From contig JAUVYX010000031.1 in assembly GCA_030602865.1 (NCBI GenBank), positions 1 to 8,306 of the forward strand: DNA of 8,306 bases, given 5' to 3'. The position numbers and the translations under genes are program-made. How positions within the stretch are numbered: the stretch's first letter is position 1; every line of letters starts with the position of its first letter. This stretch comes from Dehalococcoidia bacterium (GTDB lineage Bacteria; Chloroflexota; Dehalococcoidia; GIF9; AB-539-J10). Under the pieces are notes generated by a model. It made no database searches and had not been told where the DNA came from. It saw only the letters and a program-made list of their open reading frames with translations. This document shows positions 1 through 6,939 of this stretch, piece after piece.

Positions 1-1689
1 ATTGATACTATTAAACAAGATGGCGAAAGCTTAATTGGTCAAAAGGATGGGCTAGATCTATATAAAGCTGCATTCGTAGGTGGTACCGATGATCTTCGTA
101 ACTATCTTAACCTGGAAGGATTAACTCTTGGTGAAGGTGGAGTAAAAATTGATGTGAAGCCCAGCAGCACAAATTGGCTAATGGTAGGCTTACAGGTCAT
201 CCTTCCAATCGTGTTACTCGGAGGATTATTTTACTTCTTCATTCGCTCAGCGCGTGGAGCGGGATCACAAGCATTTAGTTTTGGTAAAAGCCGTGCACGC
301 CTTAGCTCCGGCAACGAGTCTTCAGTTACGCTTGCAGATGTTGCTGGTATAGAAGAAGCAAAAGAAGAAATACACGAAGTAATAGAATTTCTCCAGGCGC
401 CTCAGAAATTTCATGCTTTAGGAGGACGTGTACCTCGAGGGATACTCCTGTTAGGACCTCCAGGAACTGGAAAAACACTACTGGCAAAAGCCATAGCTGG
501 CGAAGCTAAGGTTCCTTTTTTCTCCATCAGTGGCAGCGAATTTGTGGAGATGTTTGTTGGTGTGGGTGCTTCCAGAGTCAGAGACCTGTTTGAACAAGCA
601 AAACGTAATACCCCCTGTATTATTTTTATTGACGAGATTGATGCGGTTGGACGGCAACGTGGCGCAGGAGTTGGTGGAGGACATGATGAAAGGGAACAAA
701 CATTAAATCAGATACTGTCTGAAATGGATGGATTCGATACCAATACCAACATTATTGTCCTGGCCGCTACAAACCGTGCCGATATTCTTGATCCCGCACT
801 ACTACGGCCAGGTAGATTTGATCGAAGGATTGTTGTTGATTTGCCAGATATAAAAGGTCGTCAAGCTATTCTGGTGGTTCATTCCAAAGGAATACCCCTT
901 TCTAGTGAGGTTGATTTAGAAACGATTGCCAAGCAAACTCCAGGATTTAGCGGGGCAGATCTAGCCAATATTATTAATGAAGCAGCTATCCTGGCTGCCA
1001 GAAGGAACCGCACTGATATTAGCCTAAAAGAGTTGGAGGATGCTACAGATCGGGTGTCACTTGGACCTGAACGTAAAAGTCGAGTAATAAGCAAGCGAGA
1101 GAAAGAAATCACAGCTTATCATGAAAGTGGTCATGCCATAACTGCTAGTATGTTACCCAATGCTGATGCTAATGTTCATAAGATATCTATTATTGCTCGT
1201 GGAGAAGCAGGTGGGTGGACACAACTTTTACCTTCAGAAGACCGACGGCTTTATCCTAAATCGCAGCTAAATGATCGCATAGCAATAATACTAGGCGGAC
1301 GTGCTGCTGAAGAAATCACTTATAACGAAGTAACGACTGGAGCACAGGATGATCTGGCAAAAGCGACTCAGTTGGCTAGAGGAATGGTTACTGAATTTGG
1401 GATGAGCGATAAATTGGGACCTCGAACCTTTGGCCAGCATCAAGAGTTAGTTTTTCTGGGGCGCGAGATTAGCGAGCAAAGAGATTTCAGTGATGAGACC
1501 GCCCGGGAGATAGATGAAGAGATACTCAACATTGTCCAGCGTGCTTATACAATCAGCAAACGACTCCTGACTGAGAACAAAGCGAAGCTGAAGCAATTAG
1601 CCGAACAGCTTATTATTCACGAGACCCTGAGTGAGACAGAGATCTCTAAAATGTTAAATAACCCAGACCCTCAATCAGCCACTAGCTAA
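1..1689 (+). CDS. ftsH: ATP-dependent zinc metalloprotease FtsH (5' end cut by window edge)
   Basis: Membrane-bound AAA+ protease that unfolds and degrades misfolded membrane proteins and some short-lived cytosolic regulators. The frame is open from base 1, so the GTG at 154 is an internal valine and not the start. The 562 visible residues begin in the extracytoplasmic loop; the first helix lies off the window. Counting from base 1: second membrane helix about 59-82, Walker A GPPGTGKT 152-159, Walker B IIFIDEID 207-214, second region of homology [21 protein letters not shown] 256-276, zinc site HESGH 374-378, and the third zinc ligand Asp about 451 in TTGAQDD. All catalytic elements are intact. 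The C-terminus is a short coiled-coil-like helix. The gene faces metG tail to tail across 25 bp, with no hairpin terminator visible there. Family assignment is certain; only the N-terminus is missing. Confidence 0.98.
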   Translation: MDTIKQDGESLIGQKDGLDLYKAAFVGGTDDLRNYLNLEGLTLGEGGVKIDVKPSSTNWLMVGLQVILPIVLLGGLFYFFIRSARGAGSQAFSFGKSRARLSSGNESSVTLADVAGIEEAKEEIHEVIEFLQAPQKFHALGGRVPRGILLLGPPGTGKTLLAKAIAGEAKVPFFSISGSEFVEMFVGVGASRVRDLFEQAKRNTPCIIFIDEIDAVGRQRGAGVGGGHDEREQTLNQILSEMDGFDTNTNIIVLAATNRADILDPALLRPGRFDRRIVVDLPDIKGRQAILVVHSKGIPLSSEVDLETIAKQTPGFSGADLANIINEAAILAARRNRTDISLKELEDATDRVSLGPERKSRVISKREKEITAYHESGHAITASMLPNADANVHKISIIARGEAGGWTQLLPSEDRRLYPKSQLNDRIAIILGGRAAEEITYNEVTTGAQDDLAKATQLARGMVTEFGMSDKLGPRTFGQHQELVFLGREISEQRDFSDETAREIDEEILNIVQRAYTISKRLLTENKAKLKQLAEQLIIHETLSETEISKMLNNPDPQSATS

Positions 1690-1714
1690 GATCTGCCATT
1701 ATTGTGCTTTTTTC

Positions 1715-3388
1715 TTACGATCCAGTAACTTGGCCAATTCGTGCTGTTTCATCCGCTACGATACTCTCATCCAGCTTGCTAAACAGGGTATGAGGTTGTT
1801 CGAGTTTCTGCCCAATAGCTGGTAACTGTATACGCCATCTTACATCTTTTACACTTCCTGGAAATCCAAGAAATGCATGAAGTTTCTCGGAACTGAAGGG
1901 TAAGAATGGATACATAGTTACTCTTAATACTGATGCCACACATAAAACAGTGTACATTGTCCTGGCTGCAATTTCAGTGTCATATTTTATTGTTTTCCAG
2001 GGAGCTTGAGCATCGAGGTAGCGATTTGCCTCTTGAGCTAGAGACATATTTAGCCTTAGTCCTTCTCTGAAACTACAGCGACCGAGTGCATCATTTACAT
2101 TATTTAAAGTATTTTCAGCTAACTGAAGCAGGCTTTTACTTGGCTCATCAAGTTCACCGGGTGAGGGCACTGTTCCGTTATAATTACGATAGGTAAAGGT
2201 GAGTGCCCGGTGAACCAAGTTTCCATATGTGGCAACCAGTTCATTGTTGTTACAGCGAAGGAAATTATCCCATGAGAAATTACTATCTGCAGTCTCCGGC
2301 ATGCTTGAGGTCAAATAATAACGCAGGGGATCTGCATCATATCGCTGCAAGTAATCAGGTAGCCATACTGCCCAGTTGCGACTTGTAGATAATTTATTGC
2401 CCTCGATGGTTAGGAATTCATTGGCTGGCACATTATAGGGGAGGTTAAGGTTCCCGTAACCCATTAACATGGCAGGCCATATCAATGTATGAAAAAAAGT
2501 ATTGTCCTTACCAATAAAATAGAAGCTTTTGGCAGCATCATGCCAATATTTCTGCCACGCATTTTCATCACCACGTAGCTTTGCCCATTCTTTACTGGCT
2601 GATAAATAACCTGTAACCGCCTCAAACCACACATAAATACGTTTTTCTTCAAACCCATCCAGAGGAATTTTTACCCCCCATTTTATATCACGGGTAATAG
2701 CTCTGTCCTTTAAACCTTCATTTAAATATTTCCATGTAGAGCTTAATACAGCATTTCTCCAATGTTTTTGCCCGGTTACCCAATCCTCCAATTGCTTTTG
2801 TAATGCACTCAGGCGAATGAAGAAATGTTCGGAGCTTTCGAAGCGTGGTGTTGTTGAACAAATCTTACATCGAATATCTTTGAGTTCTGAAGGATTTATT
2901 GGTTTGCTGCATCCATCACATTGATCCCCCCTGGCATTCGGAAATCCGCAATAAGGGCATGTACCTTCAACATATCTATCAGCTAAAAAGCGCTGACATG
3001 TTGGACAAAAAGCCTGAAGCATTTTATCTTTATAGATATAATCATTTCGTAACAGCGTAAGAAACATATCTTGTGTTACTTCAGCATGGTTATCGGTCCC
3101 TGTGGTAGTAAATAAATCAAATGATATGCCCAATTTTTGCCAGCACTCTAGAAATTCCTGGTGGTACTTGGACGCTATCTCTTGTGGCGATTTTGATTCC
3201 TGTTCCGCTCGTATAGTAATAGGAGTTCCATGCTGATCGCTACCCGAAACCATCAACACATGATTGCCTTTTAGACGATGATAACGAGCAAAAATATCTG
3301 CTGGCAAATAAGCTCCAGCGATATGTCCCAAATGCAATGAGCCGTTAGCATAAGGCCAAGCTACAGCCACTAAAATATATTCAGACAA
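1715..3388 (-). CDS. metG: methionyl-tRNA synthetase, four-knuckle (MetG1-like) type
   Basis: Cytosolic class I aminoacyl-tRNA synthetase that charges initiator and elongator tRNA-Met using ATP and methionine. Length is 557 residues. The HIGH box reads HLGH (19-22) and the KMSKS loop reads KLSTS (332-336). The insert carries four CxxC knuckles, CPTC 128-131, CPYC 144-147, CDGC 157-160 and CKIC 174-177, which is the arrangement that binds two zincs in the E. coli-type subgroup. An anticodon-binding helical domain follows. The C-terminal tRNA-binding (EMAP/Trbp111-like) domain found in longer MetG proteins is absent. The start is TTG at 3386-3388: an AGGAGG sits five bases upstream (3394-3399) and the N-terminus aligns with the usual position before the Rossmann fold. 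The gene is divergent from guaB3 and convergent with ftsH, so it is probably transcribed alone. No T-box or SAM riboswitch is visible upstream. Confidence 0.97.
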   Translation of the reverse strand: MSEYILVAVAWPYANGSLHLGHIAGAYLPADIFARYHRLKGNHVLMVSGSDQHGTPITIRAEQESKSPQEIASKYHQEFLECWQKLGISFDLFTTTGTDNHAEVTQDMFLTLLRNDYIYKDKMLQAFCPTCQRFLADRYVEGTCPYCGFPNARGDQCDGCSKPINPSELKDIRCKICSTTPRFESSEHFFIRLSALQKQLEDWVTGQKHWRNAVLSSTWKYLNEGLKDRAITRDIKWGVKIPLDGFEEKRIYVWFEAVTGYLSASKEWAKLRGDENAWQKYWHDAAKSFYFIGKDNTFFHTLIWPAMLMGYGNLNLPYNVPANEFLTIEGNKLSTSRNWAVWLPDYLQRYDADPLRYYLTSSMPETADSNFSWDNFLRCNNNELVATYGNLVHRALTFTYRNYNGTVPSPGELDEPSKSLLQLAENTLNNVNDALGRCSFREGLRLNMSLAQEANRYLDAQAPWKTIKYDTEIAARTMYTVLCVASVLRVTMYPFLPFSSEKLHAFLGFPGSVKDVRWRIQLPAIGQKLEQPHTLFSKLDESIVADETARIGQVTGS

Positions 3389-3393
3389 TGATA

Positions 3394-3399
3394 CCTCCT
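3394..3399 (-). promoter_or_regulatory. Shine-Dalgarno site of metG deciding a TTG start
   Basis: On the minus strand the sequence reads AGGAGG, five bases, then TTG. No ATG or GTG in the same frame fits this ribosome binding site, so the rare TTG is the supported start. Confidence 0.85.
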
Positions 3400-3472
3400 G
3401 AATTCAATCTACTATCTCAGTATCTGATAGGTGAAGACTGAATAATAATAAATAATAAAATACGATGCCACA

Positions 3473-3501
3473 ATTATATCTGATAATGAACATTCTCTCT
3501 A
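3473..3501 (-). promoter_or_regulatory. candidate promoter of metG
   Basis: On the minus strand a perfect TATAAT lies at 3473-3478. A weak -35 (TAGAGA, four of six matches) sits 17 bases upstream. Transcription would start near 3466 and give a leader of about 77 bases containing the AT-rich repeat. The -10 is convincing by eye; the -35 is not. Confidence 0.45.
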
Positions 3502-3547
3502 TGCTTTTTTACTGAAGCAGCAAATCTTGACGAAGGCTAGCTGCTGT

Positions 3548-3575
3548 TGTTAGCAGGAACTCAATTTGGCTAACA
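3548..3575. repeat. 7-bp inverted repeat upstream of guaB3
   Basis: TGTTAGC at 3548-3554 is matched by its reverse complement GCTAACA at 3569-3575, with 14 bases between. An overlapping CTGCT/AGCAG hairpin lies at 3541-3555. The repeat lies about 80 bases upstream of the guaB3 -35 box and could be an operator or chance. It is not followed by a T run, so a terminator is unlikely. Confidence 0.3.
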
Positions 3576-3652
3576 GACAAATAATTGAAAGCATTCTATC
3601 TATACGAAACAATCCTTCTGTGCAATTGGCTTAATTCTAAATAATGCCCGGT

Positions 3653-3681
3653 TTGACTCTAAAGCATCATCACTGTATAGT
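3653..3681 (+). promoter_or_regulatory. near-consensus sigma-70-type promoter of guaB3
   Basis: TTGACT (3653-3658, five of six matches) and TATAGT (3676-3681, five of six) are separated by exactly 17 bases. Transcription would start near 3688, leaving a leader of about 25 bases before the ATG at 3713. The promoter lies downstream of the in-frame ATG at 3644, which argues against that upstream start. Confidence 0.75.
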
Positions 3682-3712
3682 TTACGACAATTATCTATCC
3701 AGGGAGAAGTAC

Positions 3713-4858
3713 ATGCCTCAATCGAAATTCAAAGAAATGCAGCGCGCTTATAGTTTTGACGAGGTGGCTATTGTCCCCGGCGATATCACGATAAATCCCA
3801 ATCAGACGGATATTCATCTGACCATCGGGGAATACAATTTCGACACACCTATTTTAGCATCTGCAATGGACGCTGTGGTAAATCCAACCATGGCTATAAA
3901 AATGGGCAAGCTTGGCGGACTGGCAGTTCTCAACCTGGAAGGGGTGCAAACTAGATATAAAGACCCGGAGGAAATTTTAGCGCGGATTACTCAATCCTCC
4001 GAAGCTGAAATTACTTCTCTCTTACAAGAAGTTTATTCTACCCCAATTAAAGAAGAGTTGATTGCTGAACGGATTAGCACAATAAAAAAATCAGGTGTCA
4101 TTTGTGCTGCCTCAGTAACTCCTGCAAATACTAAACATTTGGCACCGATAGCTAAAGAAGCTGGACTGGATATATTAATCGTGCAGTCCACTGTTACCAG
4201 CGCCAAACATATTTCGAAGAGCACAAAGGGTCTCATTCTTACAGAGCTATGCCAGATGCTGTCCATTCCTGTAATAGTAGGCAACTGTTGTAGTTATAGT
4301 GCCGCTCTGGAATTGATGCGGACTGGAATTGATTCTATATTGGTTGGAGTAGGACCCGGAGCTGCTTGTACAACCAGAGAAGTACTTGGAATTGGAGTAC
4401 CACAAGTAACTGCGACAATTGAGTGCGCTGCAGCACGGGATAGCTACATGGCTGAAAGTGGCCGATACGTATCTGTGATCACAGATGGGGGTATTCGTAT
4501 TGGAAGTGATTTATGTAAAGCTTTCGCTGCTGGAGCCGATGCCGTGATGATTGGTTCCCCTCTAGCTCACGCTACAGAAGCTCCAGGCAGAGGATACCAT
4601 TGGGGGATGGCACATCCTCACCCAGCTTTGCCCAGAGGAACCCGGATTAAGGTTGGTTCCGTAGCACCGTTGGAACAAATTCTTTTTGGGCCTACTTCCG
4701 TTACCAATGGTTCTCAAAATTTAGTCGGAGCCCTGCGTACTTGCATGGGAGTATGTGGAGTTAATACCATCAAGGAAATGCAGCATGTTACTATGATTGT
4801 TGCTCCTGCTATTAAGACAGAAGGAAAACACTTCCAGGCAACTCAGTTTACTCCCTGA
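3713..4858 (+). CDS. guaB3: GuaB3-type IMP dehydrogenase family protein
   Basis: Predicted cytosolic TIM-barrel enzyme of the IMPDH/GMP reductase family. IMPDH oxidises IMP to XMP with NAD, the committed step to GMP. The 381-residue length and absence of the CBS pair distinguish it from ordinary GuaB. The text follows the GuaB3 subgroup: FDEVAIVPGD near the N-terminus, PILASAMD and GKLGGLAVLNLEGVQTRY. The active-site loop is GPGAACTTR (214-222) with the catalytic Cys at 219; a DGG phosphate-site motif is at 258-260 and GADAVMIGSPLA follows. A cysteine pair, NCCSY, replaces the usual small residues near 191-195. The ATG at 3713 is chosen over 3644 because GGAG (3703-3706) lies six bases ahead and the promoter at 3653-3681 would otherwise be inside the gene. 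Cyanobacterial GuaB3 is reported to have IMPDH activity; the actinobacterial form has no settled function. Activity here is inferred. Confidence 0.9.
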   Translation: MPQSKFKEMQRAYSFDEVAIVPGDITINPNQTDIHLTIGEYNFDTPILASAMDAVVNPTMAIKMGKLGGLAVLNLEGVQTRYKDPEEILARITQSSEAEITSLLQEVYSTPIKEELIAERISTIKKSGVICAASVTPANTKHLAPIAKEAGLDILIVQSTVTSAKHISKSTKGLILTELCQMLSIPVIVGNCCSYSAALELMRTGIDSILVGVGPGAACTTREVLGIGVPQVTATIECAAARDSYMAESGRYVSVITDGGIRIGSDLCKAFAAGADAVMIGSPLAHATEAPGRGYHWGMAHPHPALPRGTRIKVGSVAPLEQILFGPTSVTNGSQNLVGALRTCMGVCGVNTIKEMQHVTMIVAPAIKTEGKHFQATQFTP

Positions 4859-4901
4859 TAGTTCTCGCAATTTAAACAACAATTAATCTAGCTCTGTGTT
4901 A

Positions 4902-5681
4902 TTATTCCTCGTCCTCACCTTCACCTTCACCTTCACCTTCACCTTCTTCGTCTTCATATCCAGCATAATTAGGTAGTATTGCGTCTATTTTGCTATTTCG
5001 GGGTGCATGTCTTTTAGGTAAATTGTCAATTTTCTGCCGCAATCCAATTAATGATTCAACAGACCATGTCTTTGAAGAGATAATTCCAGTTACCCCCACT
5101 TCCCACAAACGACAGAGCTCAGCACCTGTGACTAAAGAAGGTAAAATCATTAGTAATGGCTTGCGCAGCAGCTCGTGCAAGCGCTGGCAAATGAGCAAAT
5201 GCTCAACAGTCAGTAAATCTGCCTGGCTATTGTCGATAACTAGCCCATCGATATCAAGCCCATTAACGGCCCTTATTAAATCCATATTAAGAGAAGCATC
5301 TATCATCAATAGTTTGCCGACCGATGTCCTTTCTACATTTATCATAGATACATGCTTATCGAAAGCAATAAAATCAAGCCCAGTGGTGGCTGAATTGGCG
5401 TTATTAATTTCACCCAACTGATTGATTATTATCCCTAATGGAGTATCTTTCAAAACTTTGACAAACTGCTTTGCTTTTTTAAGACCAATGTTTTGATTTA
5501 AAATTAACGCAGCATCGATAGAGATGCCATCCAGGGACTTGACCTTTTTAATATCCGCTGAGAATATGCCTGCAATTAGTAGTAATGGCGAATCACCTGG
5601 TTCGCTCGTCGCTGAATGAAACCCTATAGGTGTAGCTACAGACTTGGATACCTTATTTAATTTATCAGTAAATTTACTCAT
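4902..5681 (-). CDS. unrecognised predicted TIM-barrel protein with acidic Gly-Glu tail
   Basis: 259 residues with no signal peptide or membrane helix, so probably cytosolic. I recognise no characterised family. Eight hydrophobic strand-like segments are spaced as in a (beta/alpha)8 barrel: 33-40, 57-62, 82-87, 102-108, 123-129, 144-150, 175-181 and 196-204, with helix-like stretches between. The last, GVTGIISSK after LWEV, looks like the usual strand 7-8 end of such barrels. No conserved metal or acid-base catalytic set stands out, so it may be a non-enzymatic or divergent member. A basic linker (PKRHAPRNSK, 222-231) leads to a tail from 243 of almost only Glu, Asp and Gly, including five GE pairs. 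ATG at 5679-5681 has AAGGAG (5689-5694) seven bases ahead. It converges on guaB3 across 43 bp. I associate similar proteins with Dehalococcoidia, from memory only. Confidence 0.85.
   Translation of the reverse strand: MSKFTDKLNKVSKSVATPIGFHSATSEPGDSPLLLIAGIFSADIKKVKSLDGISIDAALILNQNIGLKKAKQFVKVLKDTPLGIIINQLGEINNANSATTGLDFIAFDKHVSMINVERTSVGKLLMIDASLNMDLIRAVNGLDIDGLVIDNSQADLLTVEHLLICQRLHELLRKPLLMILPSLVTGAELCRLWEVGVTGIISSKTWSVESLIGLRQKIDNLPKRHAPRNSKIDAILPNYAGYEDEEGEGEGEGEGEDEE
4917..4946. repeat. hexanucleotide microsatellite, five ACCTTC units in a coding tail
   Basis: Five perfect tandem copies of ACCTTC on the plus strand, read as GAAGGT-type codon pairs on the minus strand, encode Gly-Glu five times. 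The units are identical at the DNA level rather than using synonymous codons. Flanking TTC/CTC/GTC codons give more Glu and Asp. Each six-base gain or loss would keep the reading frame and change the tail by one Gly-Glu pair. Confidence 0.95.
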
Positions 5682-5759
5682 TTTCTTTCTCCTTGGATAT
5701 CAATTGCTATTCTTACTCGAGCCAACACGTGGTCAACAATTCTCGTATACTGGTTGTCC

Positions 5760-5787
5760 TTGATTCAAATCAATTAAGAAATATAAT
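5760..5787 (+). promoter_or_regulatory. candidate rightward promoter with overlapping palindromes
   Basis: TTGATT (5760-5765, four of six matches) and a perfect TATAAT (5782-5787) are 16 bases apart. The -10 sits at the centre of the palindrome at 5772-5796. A second inverted repeat, TTGAT and ATCAA (5760-5773), covers the -35. Transcription would begin near 5794, leaving a leader of about 220 bases before the transporter gene. On the opposite strand the same region gives TTGATT with a poorer TATACG 18 bases on, so leftward use is also possible. Confidence 0.4.
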
Positions 5788-5796
5788 TTCTTAATT
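5772..5796. repeat. perfect 25-bp palindrome, arms of 11 with a 3-base centre
   Basis: AATTAAGAAAT (5772-5782), the centre ATA, then the exact reverse complement ATTTCTTAATT (5786-5796). It lies between two divergent genes, so it is not expected to be a terminator. Overlap with a -10 box suggests an operator for a dimeric regulator, which is inference. Confidence 0.9.
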
Positions 5797-5916
5797 TCAG
5801 TATTGTAGCATTCCCTTCTTTTTACTGTGAAATCGATTGGTCTCAACGTGATGATAGATCTCTGAACATTATCGGCTTTGATAATGACACAAAGTAAACC
5901 TGTTTTTTAAAAAGCA

Positions 5917-5930
5917 ATAAATATATTTAT
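5917..5930. repeat. 14-bp AT-only palindrome upstream of the transporter
   Basis: ATAAATATATTTAT is its own reverse complement. It lies just upstream of the weak proximal promoter of the transporter. AT-only palindromes arise easily by chance in such sequence, so a binding role is only possible. Confidence 0.4.
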
Positions 5931-5936
5931 AACATT

Positions 5937-5966
5937 TTGCTTTACTAGCTCCAAGAATATTATGAT
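5937..5966 (+). promoter_or_regulatory. weak candidate proximal promoter of the EamA transporter
   Basis: TATGAT (5961-5966, five of six matches) lies 18 bases after TTGCTT (5937-5942, three of six matches). Transcription would start near 5974, giving a leader of about 42 bases. The match is weak and the distal TATAAT promoter is the alternative. Confidence 0.3.
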
Positions 5967-6015
5967 ATTGATGATTGCATGACCCTCGGTTGGCTTAACG
6001 GCTTGTACGCAGTAA

Positions 6016-6897
6016 ATGAATATGGCTAAGCATTATTTAATTTTAATAATAGGTGTTGTGGCAGTATCATTTGGTAGTATATTTACGCGCTTAGCCGAAG
6101 CCCCCTTTTTGGTCATAGCTGTTTATCGGTTAGCTTTGGCCTCTTTAGTTATAAGCCCCATAGCCTGTATCCATTCAAGAAAAGAACTTCGCTCTATTTC
6201 GAGAAATAGTATCCTCCTGTCTTTGCTTGCCGGTTTTTTTTTAGCACTTCATTTTGCATTCTGGATAGCCTCGCTCAGTTATACTACTGTTGCTAGTTCA
6301 GTGGTATTAGTTACCTCCCATCCCATATTTGTAGCTATAGCTTCTTATTTTCTTTTTCATGAGAAGCTCAGGAAAAATACTATTCTGGGCATTGGAATAT
6401 GCCTCACTGGAGCAGTTCTCATCGGTTATAGCGATTATCGGATTGGTTTAGAATCGTTTGCAGGAGATTTACTTGCTCTCCTGGGCGCTCTGGCTATCGC
6501 CACTTATTTTCTTATGGGACGCAAACTTAGGCCAAGCACCGGTATTTTAAGTTATACATTGCTAGTATATGGCTCAGCGGCTCTCTTTTTATTAGTCGCA
6601 ACACTGATCTCAGGTTATAGCCTCTCTGGTTATTCAACGAACACCTATGTCATGCTTATACTATTAGCTCTAGTACCGCAGCTCCTGGGGCATTCGTCAC
6701 TGAATTGGGCTCTACGTTTTATGCCTGCTACTATGGTTGCAATAGCAATCCTTGGGGAACCTGTGGGAGCAACAATTCTGGCTGTACTATTACTGGATGA
6801 AATTCCCACGCTTATACAGCTCGCAGGGGGAATACTCATACTGAGTGGCATCTTTATAGCATTCGGGAAAGATAATATAGAGATTAAACCACGCTAG
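6016..6897 (+). CDS. EamA-family (DMT superfamily) transporter, ten helices
   Basis: Integral inner-membrane protein of 293 residues with two EamA repeats of five helices each. Hydrophobic helices run approximately 7-25, 31-49, 66-85, 90-114, 122-138, 149-166, 179-198, 211-227, 237-259 and 266-284. Family hallmarks are visible: VSFGSIFTRLAEAP followed by YRLALASL in the first half, SHPIFVAIASYFLFHEKL closing the first repeat, and ILGEPVGATILAVLLLDEIPT followed by GGILILSG in the second. DMT members export or import small metabolites such as amino acids and nucleosides; the substrate cannot be read from this sequence. An in-frame TAA at 6013-6015 abuts the ATG, so the gene cannot start earlier. 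No clear Shine-Dalgarno precedes it, and ATG at 6022 is a possible alternative start. It is probably transcribed alone, converging on the next gene across 42 bp. Confidence 0.93.
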   Translation: MNMAKHYLILIIGVVAVSFGSIFTRLAEAPFLVIAVYRLALASLVISPIACIHSRKELRSISRNSILLSLLAGFFLALHFAFWIASLSYTTVASSVVLVTSHPIFVAIASYFLFHEKLRKNTILGIGICLTGAVLIGYSDYRIGLESFAGDLLALLGALAIATYFLMGRKLRPSTGILSYTLLVYGSAALFLLVATLISGYSLSGYSTNTYVMLILLALVPQLLGHSSLNWALRFMPATMVAIAILGEPVGATILAVLLLDEIPTLIQLAGGILILSGIFIAFGKDNIEIKPR

Positions 6898-6939
6898 CCA
6901 TTTGTGTTTTACACGCCATCTTTCTAATAACATAGTAAT

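Larger units (their letters stand above)
3389..3712. other. divergent intergenic region between metG and guaB3
   Basis: This 324-bp stretch has no convincing gene. It holds the metG ribosome binding site and leader, an AT-rich AAT-repeat patch (about 3441-3461), a candidate metG promoter around 3473-3478, a 7-bp inverted repeat at 3548-3575 and the strong guaB3 promoter at 3653-3681. A 5-bp inverted repeat, CTATC and GATAG, lies at 3412-3430 inside the metG leader. No T-box sequence, tRNA or classic riboswitch core was recognised. Confidence 0.8.
5682..6015. other. divergent intergenic region between the TIM-barrel gene and the transporter
   Basis: This 334-bp AT-rich stretch has no open frame longer than about 16 codons that deserves a call and no tRNA. 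It contains the ribosome binding site of the leftward gene (5689-5694), candidate leftward promoter pieces, a palindrome centred on a TATAAT (5772-5796), a 14-bp AT palindrome (5917-5930) and a weak rightward promoter near 5937-5966. Confidence 0.8.

Noticed and set aside
154..156. GTG as the start codon of ftsH
   Set aside because: The frame is open upstream to base 1 with sensible loop residues, and starting here would remove the first membrane helix and the extracytoplasmic loop.
478..1112. Minus-strand open frames of 73 and 77 codons within ftsH
   Set aside because: They lie opposite strongly conserved AAA+ coding sequence and have no features of their own.
1690..1714. T-rich run between ftsH and metG as an intrinsic terminator
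   Set aside because: A run of Ts is present, but no stem precedes it on the plus strand.
2203..2388. 61-codon plus-strand frame opposite metG
   Set aside because: It is antisense to conserved synthetase sequence with no supporting motif.
3389..3643. T-box or SAM riboswitch controlling metG
   Set aside because: No T-box core sequence, specifier loop or SAM-binding core could be found on the metG strand, and the probable leader is too short.
4990..5421. 143-codon plus-strand open frame inside the TIM-barrel gene
   Set aside because: It is antisense to a gene with a good ribosome binding site and a regular fold pattern. Its own product is Ser/Ile-rich with no recognisable motif or ribosome binding site.
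5726..5731. CACGTG six-base palindrome as a binding site
   Set aside because: A single six-base palindrome is expected by chance and has no extended symmetry worth reporting.
5979..6029. 16-codon leader peptide overlapping the transporter start
   Set aside because: No Shine-Dalgarno precedes it, and a frame this short is expected by chance. The overlap alone is not evidence of translational coupling.
6645..6851. 68-codon minus-strand frame opposite the transporter
   Set aside because: It is antisense to the conserved second EamA repeat and has no ribosome binding site or motif.
6904..6914. GTGT-TTT-ACAC hairpin as a terminator after the transporter
   Set aside because: The four-base stem is too weak and no T run follows it.
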